A stretch of DNA of 64,000 bases from positions 1-64,000 of the forward strand of contig NZ_JACXAI010000035.1 of assembly GCF_014773385.1 (NCBI RefSeq), in the 5' to 3' direction. Below the pieces are notes generated by a model. The model did not search any database. It was given only the letters and a program-made list of their open reading frames with translations, and was not told the DNA's origin. How positions within the stretch are numbered: position 1 is the first letter of the stretch; each line of letters begins with the position of its first letter. The translations under genes were made by a program, and so were the position numbers. The stretch is from Metabacillus arenae (GTDB lineage Bacteria; Bacillota; Bacilli; Bacillales; Bacillaceae). This document shows positions 52,951 to 61,342 of this stretch, piece by piece.

Positions 52951-54060
52951 ATGTTGGTTACTCAAGAAAGTGTGGTCACAGAAGCTCAGAATGGTGTTGG
53001 CTGGATTAAGCTGAATCGGCCTCGTGCATTAAATTCATTAAATGTTGAAATGGTGACTGCTGTTTATAAACAGTTAAAAGAATGGAAGCAAGACGACCGA
53101 ATTGCGTTAGTATGCATTTACGGAGAAGGAGAAAAGGGTTTATGCGCAGGCGGTGATATGCGTACACTATATGATTTAAAAGAAAATGGTGTTGAAGCAT
53201 ATGCCGAACAGTTTTTCTCAACCGAGTATCCGATGGATTATGAGATTCATCATTATCCAAAGCCTGTTGTTGTCTATATGAACGGTATCGTGATGGGCGG
53301 TGGTGTCGGTCTTTCCGTTGGCGCCTCTCACCGTATTGTGACGGAAACAACAAAGTGGGCAATGCCTGAAATGAACATCGGTTTTTTCCCTGATGTTGGC
53401 GCAAGTTATTTTTTAAATCAAATGCCTGGCAATATTGGCCGTTATCTTGCTTTAACCGCCGATGTTTTAAAAGCGTCTGATGTATTGTATGCCGGTGCAG
53501 CAGATTACTACTTAGAAAGCGAAAACTGGCCGAAATTAAGGCAAGCAATGATGGCAAAAAGATGGTCGCCTGATTCGGCCAAGCAAGAAATCGACCAACT
53601 ATTAAAGCAATTGTCTTCTTCGGCCCCTTCCTCATCATTGTCATCCGAGCAAGAGAAGATTGATCAGCACTTTCAATTTGAAATAATGGAAGACATCGTT
53701 TCGTCACTTAGAACGGCGGCAGAGAATGGGGGTGGATGGGCAGAGAAAACAGTGAATACACTCCTTTCTAAGTCGCCAACTTCACTTAAAGTGACACTTC
53801 GCCAAATTCAAGAAGGAAAAGAAAAACAGCTTTATGAATGTTTTAAAATGGAAATGAATGTAGCGATGAATTTTATGAAATGCCATGATTTCTATGAAGG
53901 AGTTCGTTCCGTTCTTGTCGATAAAGACCGTAATCCGAAATGGAATCCTGCTGTACTTGAAGGGGTGTCCGAAGAACAAATTGCTTCGTTTTTCCACTAT
54001 TCATGGAATAACGAACAGAACCCATTGACAACTCTGACTGGAAATAAAGCATACAGTTGA
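52951..54060 (+). CDS. 3-hydroxyisobutyryl-CoA hydrolase-like enzyme (probable 3-hydroxypropionyl-CoA hydrolase)
   Basis: Crotonase-fold thioesterase of 369 residues, longer than hydratases as in the HIBCH group. GLCAGGDMRTLYD and GGGVGLSVGASHRI form the oxyanion hole, and PEMNIGFFPDVGASYFL holds the HIBCH-type catalytic glutamate and aspartate. HIBCH enzymes also accept 3-hydroxypropionyl-CoA. Here it would release 3-hydroxypropionate for the iron dehydrogenase, closing the path from acryloyl-CoA. ATG 52951 follows AAGGCGGTG. Valine degradation is the classical alternative role. Confidence 0.87.
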   Translation: MLVTQESVVTEAQNGVGWIKLNRPRALNSLNVEMVTAVYKQLKEWKQDDRIALVCIYGEGEKGLCAGGDMRTLYDLKENGVEAYAEQFFSTEYPMDYEIHHYPKPVVVYMNGIVMGGGVGLSVGASHRIVTETTKWAMPEMNIGFFPDVGASYFLNQMPGNIGRYLALTADVLKASDVLYAGAADYYLESENWPKLRQAMMAKRWSPDSAKQEIDQLLKQLSSSAPSSSLSSEQEKIDQHFQFEIMEDIVSSLRTAAENGGGWAEKTVNTLLSKSPTSLKVTLRQIQEGKEKQLYECFKMEMNVAMNFMKCHDFYEGVRSVLVDKDRNPKWNPAVLEGVSEEQIASFFHYSWNNEQNPLTTLTGNKAYS

Positions 54061-54061
54061 T

Positions 54062-54084
54062 AAACGGAGTCCTATTCTCCGTTT
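54062..54084 (+). terminator. Terminator after the hydrolase gene
   Basis: AAACGGAG (54062-54069) and CTCCGTTT (54077-54084) form eight pairs, with TATCGCATTTTTT following. The hairpin begins immediately after the stop codon. Confidence 0.6.
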
Positions 54085-54095
54085 TATCGCATTTT

Positions 54096-54110
54096 TTGAA
54101 ACCGCTTACC
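54096..54110. promoter_or_regulatory. Candidate CcpA cre site before the second BCCT gene
   Basis: TTGAAACCGCTTACC agrees with the cre consensus except for the last base. It lies 27 bp before the BCCT start and after a terminator, so transporter and last hydratase-like gene may form a separate, catabolite-repressed transcript. Confidence 0.55.
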
Positions 54111-54136
54111 AATACAAGTTGGGGAGGAACAATATT

Positions 54137-55669
54137 TTGTTGAAAAAGAATATTGTATTTAACGTTTCGTTAGTCATTAGCTTGCTTTTTATTGCATTTG
54201 GTATTTTCTCTCCGGAACGATTAGGTAACATTGCAGCTATGCTTTTAGAAGGTATTGCTGAATATATGGGATGGTATTATCTTGCAGCGGTGTTTTTCTT
54301 TCTTGTTGTTTGTATTTATGCGGCGTTTTCAAAGTATGGAAGCATTCGTTTAGGAAAGGAGACAGATAGACCGAAATATAGTACTGCCTCTTGGATTGCT
54401 ATGTTATACAGTGCAGGGATTGCCATTAGTATTTTATTCTGGGGAGTCGCAGAACCTGTCTATACGTATACATCACCGCCTTTTGGACAGGGGGGCACAG
54501 CTGAAGCAGCCGAAACAGCGATGAAATATGCCTTTTTTCATTGGGGATTTCATCTTTGGGGAACGTATGCAGCTGTAGGGCTTATTTTAGCGTACTTTCA
54601 GTATCGAAAAAACAGGCCTGCTCTATTAAGTTCGACCCTTTATCCATTAATAGGAGAACGTGTTAATGGCCCGATTGGAAAAACCATTGATATTATGACG
54701 ATTTTAGCGTCTGTATTTGGTGTAACAACATCATTAGGATTAGGAACGATGCAAATTACTGGAGGATTACATTCTCTTTGGGGTATCCCAAATACAGTGC
54801 CTGTACAAATTGGGATCGTCGTTACACTTACGGTGTTATTTTTAATATCAGCATTGTCTGGATTAGATCGTGGAATTAAATATTTATCCAATATTAATAT
54901 TATTCTCGCATTAACCATTATGACAATGCTGTTTGTGTTAGGGCCAACAGCAGAGATTTTAAGAACGTTTGTAGGTACGACAGGGAGGTATTTAGATGAT
55001 TTTCTTTATTTAAGTTTCCGGTTAGAATCGTTTCGTGATAATTCATGGATATCAGGGTGGACGATTTTTTATTGGGGATGGTTAATTGCCTGGGCACCGT
55101 TTGTCGGTCTATTTATAGCACGAATTTCCCAAGGAAGAACGATTAAAGAATTTATTATTGGAGCATTAATCGTACCTTCAGTAGGGTCATTATTTTGGTT
55201 TTCGGTATTTGGCGGATCGGCCCTTCACTTAATTCATAATTTAGGAGAAACGGCTTTAGCAAATGCTGTGACATCTAATATTGAAGCGGCACTGTTTGCT
55301 TATTACCAGTATTTCCCTTTAAGTTCTGTTATAAGCGTGATGACAGTCGTTCTTTTGTTTACGTTTTTTATTACATCTGCAGATTCTGCAACTTTTGTAT
55401 TAGGTATGTTTAGTGAGCAGGGAAATTTGAATCCTTCTAATAAAACAAAGCTTATTTGGGGAATCATTATGGCTACCGTTGCCATTGTCTTATTAGTAAG
55501 CGGAGGGCTAAAGCCTTTACAATCCGTATCTGTTACAGTGGCATTGCCGTTTTCCGTTGTCATTGTGCTGATGTGCTTTTCCTTCTTTAAAGAACTAAGG
55601 CAAGAGGTTGTTCAAGCAAAAGTCAAAACAGATGCTGAGTTTAAAATACCACAAAGTAAAAGTATATAA
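54137..55669 (+). CDS. BCCT family transporter, copy 2 (DddT-like by context)
   Basis: Zwitterion transporter of 510 residues and about twelve helices. FYWGWLIAWAPFVGLFIARI is the BCCT signature, and GIAISILFWGVAEPVYTYTS is the helix-3 region. It resembles copy 1 (44077-45621) in layout but differs along its length, so it is not a recent duplicate. TTG 54137, nine bases after GGGGAGG, replaces the longer frame from TTG 54119. BCCT proteins named DddT import DMSP in several bacteria. Betaine or carnitine uptake is equally compatible with the fold. Confidence 0.88.
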   Translation: MLKKNIVFNVSLVISLLFIAFGIFSPERLGNIAAMLLEGIAEYMGWYYLAAVFFFLVVCIYAAFSKYGSIRLGKETDRPKYSTASWIAMLYSAGIAISILFWGVAEPVYTYTSPPFGQGGTAEAAETAMKYAFFHWGFHLWGTYAAVGLILAYFQYRKNRPALLSSTLYPLIGERVNGPIGKTIDIMTILASVFGVTTSLGLGTMQITGGLHSLWGIPNTVPVQIGIVVTLTVLFLISALSGLDRGIKYLSNINIILALTIMTMLFVLGPTAEILRTFVGTTGRYLDDFLYLSFRLESFRDNSWISGWTIFYWGWLIAWAPFVGLFIARISQGRTIKEFIIGALIVPSVGSLFWFSVFGGSALHLIHNLGETALANAVTSNIEAALFAYYQYFPLSSVISVMTVVLLFTFFITSADSATFVLGMFSEQGNLNPSNKTKLIWGIIMATVAIVLLVSGGLKPLQSVSVTVALPFSVVIVLMCFSFFKELRQEVVQAKVKTDAEFKIPQSKSI

Positions 55670-55687
55670 TGGGAGAGTGAATAAGCT

Positions 55688-56509
55688 GTGGAACAAGTTG
55701 TAAACACATATGAAACCATTCGTTATGAAGTAAAGGATTTTGCAGGAATCATTACATTAAATCGTCCTAAAGTAAATGCAGTCAATGAACAAATGACGAA
55801 AGATGTATGGAATGCACTTGATCGAGCAGAAAAAGATCCTTCTGTAAGAGCGGTCATTATGACAGGTGCGAACAATGTATTTTCAGCAGGTGGGGACTTA
55901 AAAGAAGCATTTGACCTTCCAACCCCAATTGGGGATGAACCTTCGGAAGTGTATCGGGAGCAGTTGGAAACCTTTTATCGTGTCGCATTAAAAATGTGGG
56001 ATTTAAAAAAGCCTGTTATCGCTGCAGTAGATGGTTATGCGTTAGGCGTTGCCGCTGACTGGGTATTTTCGGCAGACGTTGCCATCGCATCTAATCAAGC
56101 AAGTATCGGTGAGCCTGAAATTCGGTTTGGCGCAGCACCCGCCACATTAATGATGCCATGGGTTATTGGAATACGAAAGGCTAAAGAACTGCTCTATACA
56201 GGAGATTCGGTTGATGCAGAAGAAGGGTATCGTCTTGGGATATTTAACCGTGTAGTTCCGAAAGAACAGTTAATGGATGAAGCAATGAAAATGGCGGAAA
56301 AGATGGCGCAAATTCCACCATCAGCTTTAAAAATTACAAAAATGACGGTTAATAAAACATATGAAATGATGAACTTAAAGCAAGCACTTGACTATAACCT
56401 CGAAACGGCAATTTCAATGTTCTTTTTAAACCAAGAACAAGAAATTGCCGAAGCGGGACGAGTCTTGCGTGAGGAGGGATTAAGTGCTTTTCTAAAAGGT
56501 TCTAAATAA
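55688..56509 (+). CDS. Enoyl-CoA hydratase/isomerase family protein lacking the usual first glutamate
   Basis: Crotonase-fold protein of 273 residues. FSAGGDLKEAFD provides the first oxyanion loop. The second loop reads GYALGVAADWVFSAD where active hydratases have GxxxGGGxELA, so the GGG run and first catalytic glutamate are absent. The second glutamate is retained in GEPEIRFGAAPAT. It may be an isomerase, a lyase, a thioesterase or an inactive paralogue rather than a hydratase. GTG 55688 follows GGGAG. It shares a transcript with BCCT copy 2. Confidence 0.8.
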   Translation: MEQVVNTYETIRYEVKDFAGIITLNRPKVNAVNEQMTKDVWNALDRAEKDPSVRAVIMTGANNVFSAGGDLKEAFDLPTPIGDEPSEVYREQLETFYRVALKMWDLKKPVIAAVDGYALGVAADWVFSADVAIASNQASIGEPEIRFGAAPATLMMPWVIGIRKAKELLYTGDSVDAEEGYRLGIFNRVVPKEQLMDEAMKMAEKMAQIPPSALKITKMTVNKTYEMMNLKQALDYNLETAISMFFLNQEQEIAEAGRVLREEGLSAFLKGSK

Positions 56510-56767
56510 TGCTATTGCCTCTTTTGATAAACATAATTTTCGATCCAGTAACCTCCAGATGTATTCTCATCAAATATAATGAAACTAATAAGTATGGTTC
56601 TGCTGTTCAGTAAATTGAAGAAAATTTATATCTGCCTTTGTCTTAAGCTACAGCTACTACTGCCTTCACTGTTCGGGATATACATTCTATAGTCTGTACC
56701 CATGTCGGGTACGCAGTTATAAGAAATTCCGGGATTTTTGAAAGACAACTTCTTGTTTCAACAACGT
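56510..56767. other. Intergenic DNA after the acyl-CoA operon
   Basis: No gene is supported. GTACCC and GGGTAC (56696-56701, 56707-56712) form a small perfect hairpin. The rest is AT-rich with stops in all frames. Confidence 0.25.
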
Positions 56768-56804
56768 GAACTCATTTTAAAGTGATTATTTAGAATGAGT
56801 TTTT
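56768..56804 (+). terminator. Terminator after the BCCT-hydratase block
   Basis: AACTCATTTTAAA (56768-56780) pairs with TTTAGAATGAGTT (56788-56800) with one GU, followed by TTTTAC. It is 260 bp beyond the last gene, so intervening sequence may have been inserted or lost. Confidence 0.65.
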
Positions 56805-56915
56805 TACATGGTGATTATAAAATAAAAAGCAATATTAATTATCTGAATTATTCATAACGACTCTAAAATAGTACATTTTATCAAAAATGAAACACTTAGC
56901 TGAGTTGAAAGTTAT

Positions 56916-57245
56916 TTGCCAGCAAAAAAAGACAAGGGTTTAGTAGAGGGGACAATTATTTGGTTCGAATATTTCGAGCAAAATAAGGCATTCTTTTCAC
57001 CCTTATTCTCAAGTAACGGGACAATCACATTTAGAAATCGTTTCTTAGATTTTGTTATTGAGGAAATAGAAGAAAAAGTGGATTTAAGAAATGGAAAAAA
57101 TAAAGGAATTAGTGAGGAAGTGTTTTTCCGGTTTTTAGGGATGGAAAATGTTAGGGTCATGGAATTGTATACGTTAGATGCAACACCAGAAAGTACTGAT
57201 TCAATAGCTGAACAAGTCAGTATTTTACTTGAAAGGAATTTATAA
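56916..57245 (+). pseudogene. TetR-type regulator, C-terminal domain fragment
   Basis: The frame of 109 codons reads FEYFEQNKAFFSPLFSSNGT, ITFRNRFLDFVIEEIEEK, VFFRFLG and DATPESTDSIAEQVSILLER, which is the ligand-binding half of a TetR/DhaS-like regulator. The N-terminal DNA-binding half is absent, and the stretch after VFFRFLG looks altered. TTG 56916 is only the first in-frame start and has no ribosome binding site. Not expected to be functional. Confidence 0.6.
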
Positions 57246-57342
57246 AAAGATTTTTAAATTCAATTAGGGGTTTGTATAAGTGATTTCTTTAAAAATAGCA
57301 GCTAGTATGAGTTATTCCTTCATTCAATAAATAAGAAAGATG

Positions 57343-57397
57343 GGCTCCGCACTTTTTGATGTTGTTGAGATTCACAAATATCAAATAGTATGGAGCC
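57343..57397. repeat. Imperfect 18-bp inverted repeat
   Basis: GGCTCCGCACTTTTTGAT (57343-57360) and ATCAAATAGTATGGAGCC (57380-57397) match in 14 of 18 pairs. TATTAATTTTTG follows. It could be a terminator for the TetR fragment or a remnant of insertion-sequence ends. Confidence 0.45.
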
Positions 57398-57494
57398 TAT
57401 TAATTTTTGATTAAGCCGCCCATTTTTAATGTACTTTTCTTGAAAGTAATTCTTCCAATCATGAGTTATTAGTCATCTTTTATGTTTTATAGTT

Positions 57495-57582
57495 CTAAAC
57501 AGTTTCAATGATAACATTTTGTTTTCTAAACGCTTCTAAAAGCTCTTTGTCCTGAGAGTCAGTAACTAGATGATCTATTTAA
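57495..57582 (-). pseudogene. C-terminal tail of a DeoR-family regulator
   Basis: On the minus strand the frame reads DHLVTDSQDKELLEAFRK followed by QNVIIETV and TAG at 57495-57497. This is the usual end of DeoR/GlpR-type sugar-phosphate regulators (the ITDD-like segment and final strand). Everything upstream is lost at the junction near 57580, where the HAD fragment begins on the other strand. Confidence 0.55.
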
Positions 57583-57585
57583 TAT

Positions 57586-58164
57586 TTGAGTCATCTAGAT
57601 GTGGATATACCAGAAGAAGAATTGTTAAAAATGGTTGGTGGAAATAAGAAAATGACCTTTGAAATAATATCTCGTTATTATTCTAAGGAAAACAATCGTG
57701 TGGATTATTACAATAACTTTGAGAAATATTTTAAAGATATTCCTATTAACTATTTCGAGTTATTGAATGACGGAGTAGTTGATTTTCTAAAGTGGTTAAC
57801 TGAAAATAATTTTCGAATTGCACTAGCTTCATCTGGAAGTCTTGAAAAAATTGAAGATGTTCTTAAACAGTGTGAAATTAAGGATTATTTTGAATTAATT
57901 GTTAGTGGTGATATGTTTAAGCAATCAAAGCCTCATCCGGAAATTTATCAGACGGTTTCAAAACTATTGAATATTCCTGTTGATGAGTGTTTAGTCATAG
58001 AAGATTCAAATTACGGAATAGAATCCTCTACTAGAGCTGGAATGTTTACGATTGCAAAGAAGGAAGAAAGATTCCCTTTTTCACAGGATAAGGCGCAGAA
58101 AATCGTGAACACTTTTGCTGAAATCAGACATTTTCTCGAATTTGAAAGCTCATCGAAAAAGTAA
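57586..58164 (+). pseudogene. HAD hydrolase (beta-phosphoglucomutase-like), N-terminus missing
   Basis: The frame of 192 codons carries HAD motif II (IALASSGS), the motif III lysine in GDMFKQSKPHPEIY and motif IV in CLVIEDSNYGIESSTRAG, followed by the family C-terminus. Motif I, the DxDx nucleophile that belongs about 40 residues before the present start, is absent because the gene is cut at about 57583. A protein made from TTG 57586 could not catalyse phosphoryl transfer. Confidence 0.7.
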
Positions 58165-58218
58165 GAATAGTTTTTTAGCTAATTTAATTGAAGTCCAGTT
58201 ATAAATATTAGATGTCCA

Positions 58219-58465
58219 TATTATAACAATCTACAAGAACCAGGAATTTCTGTGGCTGTAGGAATTATTGATGCTCATGCAGGAGTAGCTGCAGTTGGAG
58301 CCGTTCGTTATGGCGATTGGGACTTCTACTTGTCACATGCTGATCGCGGATAAAGAAGAAAAAATTGAAGGAGTATGTGGAATTGTAGAAGATGGAATCA
58401 TTCCAGGCTACTACAGTTATGAGACAGGACAAGTAGCTGTAGGAGAGCTATTTTTTTGTCAATAA
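58219..58465 (+). pseudogene. Ribulokinase (AraB) internal fragment with frameshift
   Basis: The first frame gives [20 protein letters not shown]. After a one-base shift near 58300 the second gives [38 protein letters not shown] and [10 protein letters not shown], then TAA. DAHAG, GTSTCHM and [11 protein letters not shown] are hallmarks of L-ribulokinase (FGGY kinases). Both ends are absent. It suggests that an arabinose locus, perhaps with the HAD and DeoR-type genes, once lay nearby. Confidence 0.65.
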
Positions 58466-58812
58466 ACATAATAAGGTGGAAATTTTTTCCTCAATGTCTT
58501 AGTTTTATAGGTACTAGTGATTAATCATTAATTTTTCACCTACCTAGAATTAAAAGGAATAGTTGCATAGCAGTATATGAGATAAAAAAACGCAAGAAAT
58601 TTTTGGTAGAATAGGAAATGTCCCCATGCTATAGTAATTAATATAGGGTTGATTCCCTTTTTTATAACATTCAAAAGGAGGCCTCGTCATGATTATTAAG
58701 TGGGTTCGACTACGATAATTAAAGGGGCAGGCCAATCATACTCCGGAAAGAGTTTATTGATCTGCGCCATAGTACCGGCGATTAGATAATAAATAATACG
58801 GAGGTAAAAAAC
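58466..58812. other. Intergenic DNA before the hydrolase gene
   Basis: No supported gene over 10 codons. AAAGGAGG at 58674-58681 precedes a nine-codon frame (ATG 58690, MIIKWVRLR then stop), which may be a decayed gene start or a leader peptide. Confidence 0.25.
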
Positions 58813-59655
58813 ATGAGTGAACAGATAGTGAAAATAAATAAAGTGGATATATGTACAGAAAGTTTTGGAAACTCTAAGGACCCTGCTGTGCTTTTGATCA
58901 TGGGAGCAATGTCTTCATTAGACTGGTGGGATGAGAACTTCTGTCTCCGTCTCGCTGATCAGGGGAGATTTGTTGTTCGGTACGATCATCGGGATCTGGG
59001 ACGATCGACCATTTATGAGCCTGGTACTTCCAACTATACAATAACGGACATGGCTGACGATGCGGCCGGTGTCCTGGATGCTTATTCCATAGAGCAGGCA
59101 CATATTGTTGGAATGTCCCTGGGCGGTTTGATCGGACAGATTCTTGCCTTAAGATATACGGACCGCGTATCTACGCTTACGCTAATTGCATCAAGTGTGT
59201 TCGGGACCGAAATGGAAAAACTGCCTCCAATGGATCAGAGTATACTGGATCACCATGCGAAAAGTGCTTCCATAGATTGGTCAAATCGGGAGGCGACCAT
59301 TTCCTATCTTGCGGATGGATGGAAAACTTTAGTCGGTTCCAAACCTTATGAACAGGAAAGACTATATAAACTGGCGGAAAAAGAGGCGGATCGTGCCAAA
59401 CAGCTACCGAGCAGATTTAATCATGCCATGCTGCAAGGCGGAGACGTATATTTCGATAGATTGGGTGAGATCAGCGTACCTGTACTTATTATTCATGGTA
59501 CAGAAGATCCAGCTCTACCATATGAACATGGGCTTGCTCTTGCGAAAGCCATCCCTCATGCTGAATTATTAACTCTTGATGGATCAGGGCATGAGATTCA
59601 TAGTGAAGACTGGGATCAAATTATAGATTCAGTTGTAAAGCTTAGTTCACAATAA
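58813..59655 (+). CDS. Alpha/beta hydrolase (RdmC-like)
   Basis: Serine hydrolase of 280 residues. VLLIMGAMSSLDWWDENF contains the oxyanion region, VRYDHRDLGRS the conserved loop, VGMSLGGLIGQI the nucleophile elbow, and LDGSGHEIHSEDW the histidine. The sequence resembles the aclacinomycin methylesterase RdmC group, which is widespread and mostly of unknown substrate. GGAGG precedes ATG 58813 with good spacing. It stands alone between pseudogene debris and a convergent VOC gene. Confidence 0.87.
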   Translation: MSEQIVKINKVDICTESFGNSKDPAVLLIMGAMSSLDWWDENFCLRLADQGRFVVRYDHRDLGRSTIYEPGTSNYTITDMADDAAGVLDAYSIEQAHIVGMSLGGLIGQILALRYTDRVSTLTLIASSVFGTEMEKLPPMDQSILDHHAKSASIDWSNREATISYLADGWKTLVGSKPYEQERLYKLAEKEADRAKQLPSRFNHAMLQGGDVYFDRLGEISVPVLIIHGTEDPALPYEHGLALAKAIPHAELLTLDGSGHEIHSEDWDQIIDSVVKLSSQ

Positions 59656-59805
59656 AAGAATAATTGGAAGAAGTAGTCCGTTACGTAAGGCGACTGTCTT
59701 TTTGTACTGTTTTTCACTAATTTTTAAAGAGAAAAAAGGAACGGTAAATAATCTTGGTAGCGTCAGGAAAATGTGGATATACAATGTTATGAATATCCCT
59801 ATAAA

Positions 59806-59845
59806 AAGCCCAATTTCTCCGTACTGTAAACGAGAAATTGGGCTT
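59806..59845 (-). terminator. Terminator of the VOC gene
   Basis: AAGCCCAATTTCTC (59806-59819) and GAGAAATTGGGCTT (59832-59845) form a perfect 14-pair stem. On the minus strand it is followed by TTTTTAT, fitting the convergent VOC gene. It may also stop the hydrolase transcript. Confidence 0.8.
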
Positions 59846-59900
59846 GCTTTACTTCACAATCGCGCCTATTTGCGTAAGATCTTGAATGTGCGTCTCTCAT

Positions 59901-60251
59901 TTATAGATGGATTAATATATTGACAAGCTTCCCGAACGGATCCCTAACGTAAAAGCGCCGCACACCCCATGGCTCCGTGGCTGGCCCATACTCAACTGGA
60001 ATTCCTGCTTCTTTTATGCGAGCTAGTGCATTATCAAGATCATCCACTTCAATTGACAAATCAGGTACCGGTGTTCCGGAGCCACCTTCTGAAAGGAAGC
60101 TAATTTGAGTTTCCATTTTCTCATGCGATCCATATGTTGCAATAAACTCCTGATCCATTAATTGATCAAGTCCCAGTATTTCCTCATAGAAGTGCTTAGC
60201 TTTTGTAATATCCTGTGTTTCCACATTGGCAACAATTCTTTTAATCTTCAT
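59901..60251 (-). CDS. VOC family protein (glyoxalase/bleomycin-resistance fold)
   Basis: A 116-residue protein with the paired beta-alpha-beta-beta-beta units of the vicinal oxygen chelate fold. TQDITKAKHFYEEILGLD opens the first unit, and the second ends in YVRDPFGKLVNIL, where the acidic ligand is usual but the final GxxxxE motif reads GKLVNILIHL. Metal dependence is therefore uncertain. GAGGTGG precedes ATG 60251 on the minus strand. The substrate is unknown; such proteins often act in small-molecule detoxification. Confidence 0.85.
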   Translation of the reverse strand: MKIKRIVANVETQDITKAKHFYEEILGLDQLMDQEFIATYGSHEKMETQISFLSEGGSGTPVPDLSIEVDDLDNALARIKEAGIPVEYGPATEPWGVRRFYVRDPFGKLVNILIHL

Positions 60252-60474
60252 TCTTAACCACCTCTCAGTTGCTATTAACTTCTACAATTACTACAAATAA
60301 TCCTTGTTAAATATCTAATTCCCCTTGCAGGCTATTTAATGGAGAAAAATCTCAAGATAAATTGTATATATGTAATGTTAGTATAGTGTTTGTGAAATAT
60401 TGTACTAAAACTAATCCTGTTTCTTGTTGCTAGCGGGGCAATATTTTCGAGGAACGATACAGGTTAGTACAGGA

Positions 60475-60664
60475 ATGAGGAAAACAAAAAAAAAAGTTGA
60501 CTATACCACAAATCATATTTACATCTGCGTTTGTTGCCACAATAGTTACCGTTGTAAGTTCCTTTATAGAATGGGATAACCAAATATATACGGGTATTTT
60601 CGCAGGCATAACAACGATTGTTGGTGCAGTATTTGCTAAGATAATTTTTAAGGATAGAAATTAG
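60475..60664 (+). pseudogene. Small two-helix membrane protein interrupted at a ten-A run
   Basis: ATG 60475 begins MRKTKK and reaches a stop just after ten consecutive A residues (60486-60495). Dropping one A restores a 62-codon frame that continues TIPQIIFTSAFVATIVTVVS and YTGIFAGITTIVGAVFAKII, two hydrophobic helices with the end FKDRN and a TAG at 60662-60664. TTG 60497 could start the latter part directly. It may be a broken gene, a phase-variable gene using slippage, or a sequencing error in the homopolymer. The family is unknown. Confidence 0.45.
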
Positions 60665-60668
60665 AAAT

Positions 60669-61342
60669 AAAATATTGCTATACCGACTGGAAGTACCAGT
60701 TTTATCTGGGTTTCCATGTATAAGGGGCATATTGGCTTGACGTTATCCGTTATATTAATAAGTTCTATGCTATCGCCGTTCATTGTTCCTAGTATGACTT
60801 TATTTACTGTCGCAAAAGTGAAAATAGACTTTTGGGACATGATGATGGGACTTTTTATGATGATTGTAATCCCCTCCATCCTTGGTATGGTATTAAATAA
60901 TATGACTCACGGAACCATTAAGACTGTTCTAGGGGATAAGTTAGCACCTTTTGCTAAATTAAGTCTTATATTTATTATCACCATTAATGGAGCAAAAGTG
61001 GTTCCATTCTTCAAGGATGTAGACAGTAGTATCTTCAAGATTGCAATTGTTGTAGTATTACTAGCTGGAACCGGTTATCTTCTCGGTTTTATAATATCCA
61101 CAATATGCAAATGGGATAAAGAAATAAAGGTATCCCTTATATTCAATGGCGGGATACGTAATCTGGGTGCAGGTACAGTGTTAGCACTTACTTATTTTCC
61201 ACTTCCTGTCCTACTTCCTATAATTATAGCAATGTTATTTGAACAGTTACTTGCTTCTTTATGTGCTATGATGATAAAGCGATTTGGTTCCAATGCAAAT
61301 ACAAAGACGAATAAAAAAATCCCCTCTCAGATCAACTATTAG
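60669..61342 (+). pseudogene. BASS-family (bile acid:sodium symporter-like) transporter, N-terminally truncated
   Basis: In frame from about 60669 the text reads NIAIPTGSTSFIWVSMYKG, HIGLTLSVILISSMLSPFIV and later FNGGIRNLGAGTVLALTYFP, all typical of the second half of bacterial BASS transporters (PanS/YocS-like). About 110 N-terminal residues are missing; the frame starts directly after the small membrane protein. ATG 60716 is an internal methionine without a ribosome binding site. Roughly six helices remain, so transport is unlikely. Confidence 0.65.

Noticed and set aside
53006-53707. Long (233-codon) minus-strand open frame
   Set aside because: It lies wholly inside the hydrolase gene on the opposite strand, has no ribosome binding site and encodes no recognisable domain; it is a shadow of codon bias.
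47032-54060. Reading the operon as ordinary valine degradation
   Set aside because: Branched-chain dehydrogenase, acyl-CoA dehydrogenase and 3-hydroxyisobutyrate dehydrogenase genes are missing, while BCCT transporters, an iron alcohol dehydrogenase and an ADP-forming ligase with DddX-type residues are present. It stays as the fallback explanation.
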